Part shown: positions 45,926-57,200 of the stretch, one piece after another
Numbering within the stretch: position 1 is the stretch's first letter
How the letters are laid out: each line of letters starts with the position of its first letter
Origin: Amylostereum areolatum
Taxonomy: Eukaryota; Basidiomycota; Agaricomycetes; Russulales; Stereaceae
Direction of reading: 5' to 3'
DNA length: 64,000 bases
Assembly (NCBI GenBank): GCA_012932865.1
Contig: SAXG01000025.1
Location: 587,009-651,008 of the forward strand
Notes under the pieces: model-generated
Seen by the model: the letters and a program-made list of their open reading frames with translations, nothing else
Told to the model about the DNA's origin: nothing
Databases searched by the model: none
Program-made: the position numbers and the translations under genes

Positions 45926-46901
45926 GTGCGTCGAGTTTGATATTGTTTGAATCATTTCATTCTCTCCCGTGTTTGTGTACTTACGTTGAACTTCGTATGC
46001 TTCCCGATTCGCAACGTTGACTATCACCGCGTTTGGACTGACAAAATCTATAACTTTACTATTCCGTTCGAACATTCCCCCTCTCTGTACTCTCTGAAGA
46101 TTCACCGCGGATTGGTTGAACTTTTGGTCACAGAGCAGGGGCTGTTTCTGCACGACTTCACTTTTGGCCTAGAGATGGGAACATTCACCAACGGGTGTTT
46201 TTCTCAAAAGACGAGCGAATCGTATGCAAGGTCGGCCTTTCCAACTTCTTTTGCCGTGGTATATATTGATCCCCCTGTGTACAGTTCACCAGTGCCCCCT
46301 CGTGTGCCAGTCGCGCTCTAGTTAGCCTGCTTCGCTGCAGTCAAACTGGGACCGAACTTATCGCCACCTCCTCCACCCCCATACGTGGTCGCGCTGCGTT
46401 CCCTTCAATTGCATTCTCGGGGGCGTAAGATTAACCACACTAGGTCAGCCTTCGGAGAAACGAGCCTGAATCTTGGGCGTCTTTGGACTGTAGGGATCGC
46501 GATAGCAACGGCCACGCTCCACCTCTGGTATACATGATGGTGACGATACGGTCTAATACGGTCAGTCCATACAATGGCGTCCTTTTGAATGAAGTCCGAC
46601 ATTCGGTATCGCTTTCGCCCCCCACACAAACCCGGGACATCGTCCCGCCAGAAGCGCTGAAAAATGGTTATAAGTCGGGCTCTCGTCTAGAGCCTGCCCG
46701 CGATACAGCTCCAGCCTCTCGTCCCGTTCTTCCTCAGGACTCTTGCTCTTGCTGCTGCTGGAGATCCCAGCGGAGCCTGTCATCGATCGAATCGGCCTTC
46801 TCCGTCGGCTCCGGACCCTTGTCTGCTTTCAAGGACGACTCCGGGGGCGTTCGGGGCCCATTGAAACCAACATCGCAGGGAGCCTCGAGACAACTTCGCC
46901 A
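45926..46901. other. Intergenic before BTB10
   Basis: No gene is seen. Upstream parts of the BTB10 frame, from 46743, are rich in Arg and Leu and unlike the family, so I take them as leader. Confidence 0.5.
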
Positions 46902-48077
46902 ATGTTTCCTGGAAACCCGTCCGGCGATGGGGAGAATACGCACAGGCACACGCTTCTCCTGGAGCGCAAACATCCCAAGTTCTATTTCTCGGAGGGCAAT
47001 TTTGAGTTCCAGGTGCGTCCAAACCCAGAGTGCCTTCATCTTTGAACTACCGTTTACTCGGACCATAGGTCGAAGGCGTGTTATTCAAGGTCCATCAGTA
47101 TTACTTCGAACGTGATTCTCCCGTATTCGCGGCATGGTTGGCAGGGGATGCCGGTTCTCTATCCACCAAATCCCGCACGCCGTCAGCGGATAGCCGTTCA
47201 GGTTTGGAGGGTCGAAAGGCTTCAGGCGGCACAGAAATTTATCATCGTTATCTCCGCAGGAAGACTGGCGATAATGTCGACGGGCTAGACGACACTTCCG
47301 CCTTCTTTCAAGACGTGACTCTGGACGAAATGAATGCCTTCATGTCCGTGCTGTATCCCTTGTAAGAGATACTTGTCTCCGGACGTAGTAAGAGCTCACC
47401 CTGTTGTTGACAGAGATCTCAAAAACGGCGACGTGCACGCGCAATCCGAATGGATATCTGTCCTAAGACTGTCCACCTTGTGGCAATTCGCGTCCATCCG
47501 CGCCCTGGCCCTGCGTCAACTGGATCCCCTCTTCTCCCCTGTCGATCGTCTCGTCGTCGCGCGCTCGCATAACGTGGAAAGTTGGGTCGAGTCGGCGCTC
47601 ACGGATCTCTGCGTGCGCGATAATCCGTTACGGCTCGTCGAGATACGACAAATGACCTACGAGGACATCGCGTTGGTGGGTGAGATCCGGGAAGCGATTC
47701 GAAGACCCGTGGTTGTAGCGCCGTTGAGCTTGCTCCTGCAACGAGCCCGAGATGCCATTCGTTTGAGGACGCGTAAAGTATCTGGCGAGCTCGAACGTCA
47801 TACGAGGGCAGGCCGGCGAAGAGGGTCTGTCAGGGAGACGGGGTCACAGATGGAGGTGACACAAAATCAACCTCGGCAGGAGCACACCAAACGCGAGAAG
47901 ACGGTACGGACGAAGAAGACAGCACGATCGAGGTTGGAGAAGGATGCAGCACGGTTGGAGAGGGAAGGACGACTGAGGGGCGAGAAACGGCTGGACGAGG
48001 AGGCCCGGTTGACCAAGGGAACACGTTTAGCGGAAGCGCATCGTGCAGCACTACTTCATGCCAAGGACGAAACATGA
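46902..48077 (+). CDS. BTB10: BTB-like protein with a Ser/Arg-rich insert and basic helix tail
   Basis: Last member of the array. Exon 1 is short and ends ERKHPKFYFSEGNFEFQ. Exon 2 gives VEGVLFKVHQYYFERDSPVFAAWLAG, then about 50 residues of Ser/Arg/Gly-rich insert (TKSRTPSADSRSGLEG) with no WW pattern, then EMNAFMSVLYP. Exon 3 gives the helical half (SEWISVLRLSTLWQFASIRALAL, RLVVARSHNVESWVESAL, EDIALVGEIREAI). The tail is strongly basic and alpha-helical, with RLEKDAARLEREGRLRGEKR, comparable with BTB8 and BTB9 rather than with the Ser/Pro tails of BTB1, BTB4 and BTB5. The start is the first methionine of MFPGNPSGDG; alternatives lie upstream. Confidence 0.8.
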
Positions 48078-48869
48078 TGCATGAGCGACGGGGTGCGACC
48101 TTGGTCGATGTTGTGGACTCGAAGAGGTCCAATATATTCCACTTATCGTATAATTTTGCCGGGACAAAGCTATTACATAATTTCGATGGGATACAGGAAT
48201 TAGGAAGTCTAACGCCATCGCGCCTTGCGCCCACCAGAGTTCCGTGGCGCTCTCTCCCACACTTTTGTTGCACGCACCCGCAGCTATCTGGATCCAACTC
48301 ACGGAGCAACATGAATAAATCCACGACTTGGACACTGAGCAATGGCCAACTCGAAGTTGTACTTCTCCGCCAAGTCTGTAGGGCCGCCATCTATTGCGAT
48401 CTTACGATGGAGTCGAGGCCAGTACAACAACAGAGAACCCAAGGACCCAAGCTACGCGCTTATAAGCATATATGGACCTCGATCTCCAGGCGCTACCTTC
48501 TCTTTTCCTTCTCCCTCCCATAGCCCGCTCCTCAGGCTCTCTGCAGACACCAGATCCTTCACCAGGTCGACTTCTCAACCGCTGAAGATCTCACTCGCAC
48601 TGGATCTCCCATCCCCGGTTCACGTCAAAGACTGAGAAAGCTTTGCCAATTCGTGAGTTCTCCATTCAATCTTACTCAGGGTCGAGGGGAAAGGCAAGCG
48701 CTGGTATGCAAGCTACGATGCCAAAGGGTACATCTCATAGCGCACTTAAGAGCTGCGATGATGGGCTCATGGGGGTTTTCATCGTCCTACAGCTGCTTAT
48801 GACGCCCCTTTTGTCGCTCCAGCACAGAGTGTGCATTTGTAGGGGAGTGTTGACTGTCATTTTCATAGA
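48078..48869. promoter_or_regulatory. Promoter and 5' leader of eIF4G copy A
   Basis: No coding gene. A tataag element at 48461 lies about 400 nt before the start codon. The block from about 48230 to 48570 is recognisably repeated before copy B (53750-54110) and, more diverged, before copy C (57470-57830). The shared sequence includes cttgcgcccacca, ggatccaac...ggagcaa, gagaacccaaggac and gcagacacca. Confidence 0.6.
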
Positions 48870-51800
48870 ATGAGCAGATCGTCACCGGTAACCACATCGA
48901 AGATTCCACCCCAGTTCCCTTCCAAGTCGGCCTGGGCTCGGGGCCCTCCTCAACAAGTAGCGACTGCCACCTCCCGTCCTCAATCTCCAGCTTTGACGAC
49001 ACCTATCACCCTTACCACCCCGAGCACCTCCAGCAATTTCCATGGTTCGCATTCACGTCGGCCCAGTACCCTCGGACAAGGCGTCTCCATAAAGGACGGT
49101 GTCGGTGTTACCGTGCCACGCAACAATGTGGGTGCTGCAAAGCAAGGTGAGAAATTTCGTTCAACCTCGTTTCCCTGGCGCTTTCTGACGGAACACAGGC
49201 TCCGCTGCCGTGACCTTTGGGTCCATAGACGATGCCGCAGCACCAATATCATCATCTCCAGCAGCCGCTCCCGTCGCAAAACCGGTCGACGGCGTTAAGT
49301 CCTTTGGCACAGTGACCGTGCAGAACGGCGTTACGACAGCGGCAAGCAAGTCCGTTCTGATGACCCGATCTTCGTCTCTTGCTTCTACGACCGCCTCGAC
49401 GACGACGACGACGACTCCCTCGTCAACTGCTTCCTCTACCCTCAAATTTGACGTCACCAAATTGTTTGCAGGTCCATCCGTCACTACCCCATCAGTGTCT
49501 GACACTCCTGCGAGCCGACCCTCCAACCTCCCACCTCCGCCACATCAATCTGGTCCTGGCCAGTACGGACCTCCTTCATTCACCCCGAGTTCAGGTCTGC
49601 GGCCGCAAACGAATGGCAATACGAACGGTGGTCCTCCCAGGTCTCCATCCTATACACGTTCCATGGGCAACAATGGTACCAGCGGCGGTGTCGGGGTGAG
49701 TGGTCGTCCCCCGGGTGGCCCTGGTCCCGGCACTGCTCCGGCCGCCATGCCTAGTCCGCGTCTTGCTTCTCACCCGCCTGCTCCCGGTGCTCCACCTGCT
49801 GGCATGCCACCAGCTGGAGTGTGGCCTGGCTACTACGTAAGTGTATATCTATAATTCCTATTCGTACCATCCTTCTCATTGTATCTCCAGGGCTATTGTG
49901 CGCCGCCGCCAGACCAGTATTATTCACCGAACTGGGTGCCTCAACCACTTCCACCTCATATGCATCCTCAGCAACCTCCTCTTCATCCATCTCAGGGTGC
50001 GCCTGGTCCTGCGCCTGCAGTCATGCCCATGTCTCCACGTAATCCTCCGCCTCCGTTGCAACAACCCGGCACTCCCACCTCCAACCGCTCCGTTCCTTCT
50101 CCCGCGCACACTCAACCACATGGCCCTCCATCGCACACTCCCCCACCGACAGTAACATCACCACCTCCCACGCCATCTACAACCAATGGACCTGCGGGTG
50201 CTCGCTTGAACACGAGCGCTAGTGCCTTTGTTTCTGGCAAGAAAATATCCATCAAAAATACGGACGGCTTGGAGGGCGATCTCGGCGCGTTGAAGCGTTC
50301 CGGCCAATCTCCTGTGCAAGGCTTATCGCACGCACCTTCTCCCATTGTCATCAAGCAAGAGAGCAAGCGACAGTCCATCCGCATCGAGAGCCCAGAGCAG
50401 AAGGAGAAACGGATTGCGGACGAGCGGAGGGTGAAGGAGAAAGAGGAGGCTGCGAAGAAGGCGAAAGGGGCAAAGGAGGCAAAGGAGCGAGAAGATCAAG
50501 AGTTGGAGCGGAAGCAGGCAGAGGAGCGCAAGGAGAAGGAAAGGAAGCAGGCAGAGGAGCGGGTTGAGAAGGAGAGGCAGAAGAAAGAGGTCGAGGAAAA
50601 GCAGAGGCTAGATGAAGAGGAGCGGGCGAAGAAGGAGGCAGAGGAGCGCAAACGCCAGGAAGAGGAGAAGCGTGTGGCCGAGGAGCAGGAGAAGGTCCGT
50701 GCCGAAGCTGAGCGACTCAAGAAGCTGGAGGAGGAGAAACGGGCAGCGGAGGCCAAAGCCTTGGACGAGGCCAAGGTCAAGGCGGCTGCTGAAGCCAGTG
50801 GCAAAGAGGAGGGCGAAATCGATGAGACGACGGAGTCCAAACCATCGGAGGGCCACCAGGCCAAGTCTGTTGAGAAGGAAGGTCTCCGAATCGACACTGC
50901 CATACCATCGCCTGAAACACGGCGTGCTACGGCTCGTATCATCGAAGACCTCGGCCATGTTGCATCTCCCGAAGGGATCAAAAGCCCCAAGGTCGAGCTC
51001 AATGTCAACGCCGCCAAGGGCAAGTTCCGGTAACGCATATCCCTTCGCTGCCTATCACTTTTTTTTCTAACCACGGACTATAGGTACGACAGAGACTTCC
51101 TCCTTCAATTCATGTCGATCTGCAAGGAGAAACCCGACAACCTTCCTCCTCTCGACGCCATCGGTCTCGAGCCAAGTGATCAAACCTTCAGCATGTCGCG
51201 TGGCGGCTCTGGTCGTAGGTCCTCTACCATGGCTACACCAACAGCGCGGCAGGCGTCCATCGGGCTAGGTTTCATGGGCGGCGGCTCCATGGGGGAAAGC
51301 ACTGGCATCTCTTTTGCTGGCATGGGCAATTTCACCACCACCAAACTCTCAAGCGAGGAACGCTTCGCCATGTCTTCGGGTGCCCGATCGGCTTTGTCCA
51401 ACAGCGTCGGCCCTGGTGTATCCACGAGTGGCCGTCCTTCGCCCATGGCTCTCACAGCCAGCCAGGGTGGCTCTAGCAAGGACAGACAGCGCACTCGAAG
51501 CACGCGTACTACCGCCCGAGACAACCCGAACAGGGCCAGCGTCGTTGATCACTCGTCCCAAACGCCGTCGAATACGGGTCCTCCTCTCGAGCATGTTGCC
51601 CCCCTTGAACAATCTGCCAACCGCTGGGTCCCTATCAGCGCCAAGCGCAACCAACCTATCGAGCCAGACTCTCCCGAACTCGTCGATCGTAAAGTCAGGG
51701 CGCTTCTCAATAAGCTTACCATGGAACGTTTCGACTCTATCTCAGATCAGATCATCGAGTGGGCGAATAAGTCGGAGAGGGAGAAGGACGGTCGCACACT

Positions 51801-53462
51801 CATCCAGGTCATCCGTCTCGTGTTCGAGAAGGCCACGGACGAAGCCACCTTCTCCGAGATGTATGCTCGTTTGTGCAGGAAGATGATGGATCAAATCAGT
51901 GCGAAGGTCCAGGACGATGGGATTCTCAACCAGGAGGGCAAACCTTTCTCAGGCGGCCAGCTCTTTCGCATGTATCTCCTCGATCGTTGTCAAGAAGACT
52001 TCGAGCGCGGCTGGATGGCAAAGGCCAATGAGACGGCCAGTAAGAAGGAGCGTGCTGGCGAGGCAGAGCTCTATTCGGACGAGTACTACGCTGCGGCGAA
52101 GGCCAGACGCAGAGGTCACGGTCTTGTCCAGTTCATCGGCGAGCTCTTCAAGCTGCAAATGCTTACCGAACGCATTATGCACGAGTACATCAAAAAGCTC
52201 CTCTACTACAATATTGAAAACCCGGAGGAGGAAGAGATCGAGAGCTGGCTGAAGTTGCTTACTACCGTCGGCCTGATGGTCGATACGCCCAAGGCCCGCG
52301 CGCACATGGACATGTACTTCTCGCGCATGAAGGAACTGACGAAAAGCAAGAGCGTGAGCTCGCGTATGATGTTTATGCTGCAGGTATACCTGCTCGATTC
52401 ATTCGTGGCCTTTACTCACTTTCGTATAGGACGTCGTCGAGCTTCGCGAGAGAAAGTGGATTCCGCGCAATCAACCCGCGGCCCCCGAGGCTATCATACA
52501 GGTTCACGAAGCGGCGAGTTGTCAGACGTTTGTTATAACCTCCCGTTACTTACATTGCTCTACAGGCTTCCAAGGGAACAGCTGCGGCAGAGAAGGAGCT
52601 GTCGATCGGGACGAGGGCTCCGTCATTGACCCAGATGGTTCGTCCATCGCGGGCTCAGGTCCGCCTCCGTCCCACGGCTAGCGACCTCTCAGATTTTGTC
52701 AAGTTCAATAGGGTGACACCCATGAATCCCTGCGGTATCTTTGCCAGCAAGGAGGAGGTCGAAGTTCGCGAAGCGTTTGTCTCGCATACTGTCTCCAGCT
52801 CCAAGAAGTTTTTTATGCTCAGCAACGCCGATGCTGATGCGGAAACTCCCACCACCAAGCTGAGTTGGCCATCCAGCAGCGAGCTCTCTGTTGATCTTCC
52901 TCGATCGATCGACACCTCTGGGCCGACGCAGCGCCGGAATTTTGATAACTTAACGCATCCAAGGCCTCAGGTGGGTGACATCAAAGTGAGCGACATGGTA
53001 GCGGATGAATTGGAAGACGGTTCGGTCGCTGCTGGACCTCCGGTGACGGAAGAGGAGGCCAGGCGAAAGATTGACGAAGACTTGACCGAGTTCTTCTGCG
53101 TCCGATCTTTGGACGAGGCCGAGTCCTACCTTTCAAGCCTCATTCCTGAACACCGATCTTATCTAGTCGGAAAGCTGGCCATGCAAGTTATAGACAGCAA
53201 TGCGATCGATATCATGTCTACCACATTCTTATTTTCGCGTGCGCGGAAGAAGAATCTCTGTTCATCGGCTGATTTCGAGGAGGGTTTCACGCAACTCGCG
53301 GGGCATATCCAGAACCTCTCGATCAACGTCCCAAAGGTGTTCGATTCCTTCGCTTTGTGGTTGAAGGCCACAGGTCTGGACCAGGACGAAGACTGCTGCG
53401 TACGTTTGGCTAGCAAGCTTTCCGAGGATTGGGACAAGCTGATCCGGCTAGTACTCGTGTAA
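48870..53462 (+). CDS. eIF4G copy A: translation initiation scaffold, full domain set
   Basis: Large scaffold of eIF4F that bridges the cap-binding eIF4E to eIF4A and the ribosome. The N-terminus (MSRSSPVTTSKIPPQFPSKS) and the long Ser/Thr/Pro-rich stretch are followed by a Glu/Lys coiled coil (DNA about 50400-50830). The conserved block ELNVNAAKGKFR leads into the eIF4E-binding motif YDRDFLLQF at 51085-51111. The MIF4G domain (eIF4A binding) spans about 51680-52440, with RKVRALLNKLT, ARLCRKMMDQI and FIGELFKLQMLTERI. An MA3-like domain (DEAESYLSSLIPEHR and so on) ends the protein. The intron at 52514-52565 has a GC donor. A segment of about 30 residues after it (SIGTRAPSLTQMVRPSRAQV) is read in a different frame from the equivalent sequence of copies B and C. 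Confidence 0.85.
52514..52565 (+). other. GC-AG intron in eIF4G copy A
   Basis: The intron begins gcgagt and ends ctacag. The same intron in copy B (from 55454) and copy C (from 59804) begins gtgagt, so a T-to-C change at position +2 of the donor is seen directly by comparing paralogs. Confidence 0.75.
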
Positions 53463-54295
53463 TCCACTCCTTTACACCATACGGCTGAGCACCACGGCCA
53501 TGTTATGACACCACTGACAATCGCTCGCTCAACCAACCCTTCGTATTCTTCTTAGGATATTTTCCTTCTTCATTCTCATCATGTTCATGTCTGCACCATG
53601 GTTCGTATACAGCACATCATCTCATATTATATCAATGGGATATATGTCGAGAATGAGATACATAATGTTGTTTCAAATTATGAATTGCCAACAAACACAT
53701 GACAGGAACGGCTTCCTTCAACGCTTCAAGCTTCAACTCCGTTCGCCTTCTTGCGCCCACCACTGGCACTAGTTCAAGCATGTCCTCGTGGCATCCGCTC
53801 CCACACTTTGCTGTAAGCTTGGATCCAACAGTCGGAGCAAAATGAACAAACCTACCAGTATCAACTCATAGTAACCAACTTACTGATGCTTCTGTGTGGG
53901 CCAGGCCTAGGTTACCTACTCGGTCTCGGACGACCATACGAATGCAGTCAACAACGGAGAACCCAAGGACCTCAGCCACGCGCCTATAAGCACATATAAA
54001 TCCTCATCTTCCCCAGGCGCTTCGTTCTCTTTTTAGTCGTCTCCCGTCACCCAGATTCGTCAATTTCAATTGCAGACACCAAGCTCGTCACAGTGCACGG
54101 CTGATCAGCGCTCAGCAACCACGTCTCAACCGTTTGAGATCTCAGTGAATGTGGTGCATCTCCGAGTCGTAGGACGCCTCAGGTATGTGCTGCAGTGCTT
54201 CTCGTTCATCGCAGAAAGATATCAATTGTATTTGCCCAGACTCGTGATATACACACCCCCGTCCTACCCCACTAGCCATCCCTTCCAGAGTCATT
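53463..54295. promoter_or_regulatory. Spacer with duplicated eIF4G promoter block (copy B)
   Basis: From about 53750 onward the sequence is homologous to the promoter and leader of copy A, including tataag at 53985 and tataaa at 53995. No gene is seen in the first 280 nt. Confidence 0.6.
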
Positions 54296-55964
54296 ATGAG
54301 CACCTATTCTTCCATTCCGGGTCCGAGAATCATAGGCGCAGATGACGCTGGAGCTGACCTGAACCCACCGAAGGGTCCTGGTCGCATACCATGGAGCACG
54401 GGTTCGTCAACAGCGGGCGAGGCTTCTGCTAGGCTTGGTTTTAGGCAGCGCCATCCTATAGGGGAGGGAAATCCCAGGGATAATGTTGTCCCTCTCAAGA
54501 AATCCGCCTACCTTCGGGTCATCAGCGCAAGGAGGAGCCAACCTGTCGACACAGACTCTCCCTGGATCATCGATCGTAAAGTCAGGGCGCTTCTCAACAA
54601 GCTTACCATAACGCGTTTCGACTCTATTTCGGATCAGATCATCGCGTGGGCGAACAAGTCGCAGAGGGAGAATGACGGTCGCACACTCATCCAGGTCATT
54701 CGTCTCGCTTTTGAGCAGGCCACGGACAATCATGTTCTCTATTCGGGAATGTATGCTCGTCTTTGCCGAAAGATGATGGAGCAAATTACTGCGAAGGTTC
54801 AAGACGATGGGATCTTCAACCAGGAGGGCAAACCTTTCGCTGGCGGTCAGCTCTTCCGCAAGTATCTTCTCAACCGGTGTCAAGAAGACTTTGAGCGTGG
54901 TTGGGTGGCGAAGGAGACCGCTGCGACCGCGACCGCGGCTGCGAAACTCACCATTGAGGACCATGCCGGCAAAACTGTCAATAAACCTACTACTGGCGAG
55001 ACGGTGCTCTTCTCGGACGAGTACTACGCCGCGGCGAAGGCCAAACGCAGAGGTCTCGGTCTCATCCGGTTCATCGGCGAGCTCTTCAAGCTACAGATGC
55101 TTACAGAACGTATCATGCACGAGTGTATCAAGAAGCTCCTTAGCAACGTCGAGAACCCGGAGGAGGAAGAGATCGAGAGTCTGTGCACGTTGCTCACCAC
55201 CATCGGCCAGATGATCGATACGCCCAAGGCTCGCGCGCATATGGACGTGTACTTCTCGCGCATGAGGGGGTTGATGAAACATAAAAACGTGAAATCACGT
55301 CTGGCGTTCATGTTACAGGTATGCATATTGAGTTCATTCTTTGTGGCCCATTTGCTCACTTTTCTACAGGATGTCGTCGAACTTCGCGAGAGAAAGTGGA
55401 TCCCTCGCAATCAAGTCGCGGCTCCTACAACGCTCGCGCAGGTTCACGAAGCGGTGAGTGCTCAAACCCTCGTTATAACTTCCCGTTACTCACGTCGCTT
55501 TACAGACTGCGAAAGAGAAAGCCGCGGAGGAGCAGGAATCGTTCAACCGTCAGTCTAATATGTCCTTCGGCGGCTTCCGTTATGGTGGTGATCGCAACGA
55601 CGGCTCTGTCATTGGACCCGATGGTTGGTCCGTTGCTGGTTCTGGTCCGCCGCGTCCGCCTCCCAAGGCTGGCGGCCTCTCAAATTTCGGCAAGATCAGC
55701 AAGGCGACGCCCATGACCTTTGGGTCCAGCGGTCTCTTCGCTGGCGAGAAGGAAGCCGAAGCGTCCGTCTTGCGCACCGCGTTCAACTCCACCATGTTTT
55801 CAACGCTCAGCAACGCCGATGCCGCCGCCGAGGCTGCCGCCCCCAAGCCGAGTCGACCGCCCAGTCGCAAACCCTCTGTTGATCTCTCTCAATCGGGGCG
55901 GCGTTCCGGAGACGACACAGCGAAGGAAGCTTCAATTGTTGCCGCGTTCGAGGCCTGTGGATGA
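54296..55964 (+). CDS. eIF4G copy B: MIF4G-only, truncated paralog
   Basis: The start MSTYSSIPGPRIIG begins a short N-terminus that goes almost directly into MIF4G. The region with the eIF4E-binding motif YDRDFLLQF is missing. MIF4G is intact (RKVRALLNKLTITRFDSISD, ARLCRKMMEQITAKVQDDGI, FIGELFKLQMLTERIMHECI). Two introns match the other copies (after FMLQ, and a GT-type one from 55454). Then follow MSFGGFRYGGDRNDGS and the Ala/Pro-rich linker. One extra G in the run at 55895-55898, compared with copy C, shifts the frame and gives a stop at 55964, before the MA3 domain. If expressed, the product is a MIF4G protein unable to bind eIF4E in the usual way, comparable to p97/DAP5-type proteins, but a decaying gene is as likely. 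Confidence 0.75.
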
Positions 55965-57200
55965 TATCAAGGCGAGCGATATGGCGGAGGATGCGGAGTC
56001 GGAAGACGGTTCGGTCGCTGCTGGTCCCTCGATGACGGAACATCAGCCAAGTCGGCTCAGCCTCGCGATGCATGGCCAGGGCCTCGCGATGCATCGCGAG
56101 ACCCACCATGCCACCACGCGCTGACGATGCCACCATGCACCACTGGTGCACCTGCCGGTTCCACCATATCGGCTAGATCCTACCATACTGGTGGCATCTG
56201 GCCAGTATGGTACAGCTGTTTGATGCATGGTGAGGTTGGTGAGGATCGGTCGGGATAGACAAAAATACAGGTTATTTGTTTGCTACTGGTTTATGTAGGA
56301 CTTTGCCTCAAGCCGGCTCTCCCCCCCTCCATTCCACATTCTCTCGAGTGCGCGTTGAAGCCTGCGGCCCAGGCACTGGCGCGGCGGACGCGCGCACTTT
56401 TTCAGCCTTTCTACCAATTCCACTGGCACCCCACGGTCATATCGAAGCCTCCGAGCAGCTACAGGTTCAGAAGGGTATATTAGCAAGGGTAAATAACATG
56501 TACATGTATCACAGAATCGTAGTGCCTCCGTTGCGTGCTGTACGCGAGCCCCACGACACCATCTCCGGCGGAGGGACACGGCGCAAGCGAGTTGCATTGT
56601 GCTCGCAGCGACAGCATGGCCGTGCCTCCCGATGCATGGTCTAGCATGGCCAGTTTGACTAGTGCTGGTAATAAGCGCCCATGTTCAGCCGACTTTGCTC
56701 ATGAAGAAGAGGCCAAGCGGAAGATTGGTGAAGACGTGAGAGAGTTCTTCGGTGTCCGATCCTTGGACGAGGCCGAGTCCTACTTCTCCAGTCTCCCTCC
56801 TGAGCACCGATTCCGTCTGGTGGACACGCTGGCCATGCAAGGTATCGACGGCAAGACAGCTGACATCCCGTTGATCGCGGATCTCTTCACTCGTGCACGA
56901 GTGAAGGATCTCTGCTCGCCGGCCGCATTCGAGGAGGGCTTCACGCAGCTCACGGACCTCGTCGAGGTCCTCGCGATCGACATCCCGACGGCATACCACA
57001 TCCTCGCTCGATGGATAAAGGCGGCAGGCTTGGACGAGGACAAAGAATATTGTATACGCTTGATCAGCAGGCTTCCCGACAACTGGGACAAGCTACTGCA
57101 ATCGCCCGCTCAATCTACCTTCGCAACGTATGTATTCCGCCCTCCTATCGAGACATATCTGACATCCGTTTTATCAGTGCATAACTTTCAGCTTCACTAG
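55965..57200 (+). pseudogene. Disrupted 3' part of eIF4G copy B with inserted element
   Basis: Sequence homologous to the copy C linker continues in another frame (RGGVPETTQRRK, DGSVAAGPSMTE) to 56040. There 662 bp of unrelated DNA interrupt it. MA3 sequence resumes at 56703 with EEAKRKIGEDVREFFGVRSLDEAESYFSSLPPEHRF and continues through AAFEEGFTQLTDLVEVLAIDIP to about 57117. The MA3 codons remain well conserved and have no stop codons, so the interruption is probably recent. The remains cannot be translated with the MIF4G part unless the element is spliced out and the frameshift corrected. Confidence 0.75.
56041..56702. mobile_element. MITE-like insertion with terminal inverted repeats
   Basis: Comparison with copy C gives exact borders: copy C reads acggaagaagagg, while copy B reads acggaa, then this element, then gaagaagagg. 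A 3-bp target duplication of gaa is therefore implied. The first 20 bases after the leading C (atcagccaagtcggctcagc) match the reverse complement of the other end (atgagcaaagtcggctgaac) at 16 of 20 positions. Inside are an 18-bp perfect palindrome (56083-56100) and an 11-bp inverted repeat with a 10-base loop (56181-56212). No transposase frame is present, so it would be non-autonomous. Confidence 0.7.

Noticed and set aside
5182..48077. BTB array as an NLR-like or heterokaryon-incompatibility system
   Set aside because: No NACHT, NB-ARC, HET or TIR domain is seen in any member. The insert and tail variability could hint at recognition, but there is no direct evidence.
50496..51074. 192-codon minus-strand Ser-rich frame
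   Set aside because: Antisense shadow of the eIF4G copy A coiled coil.
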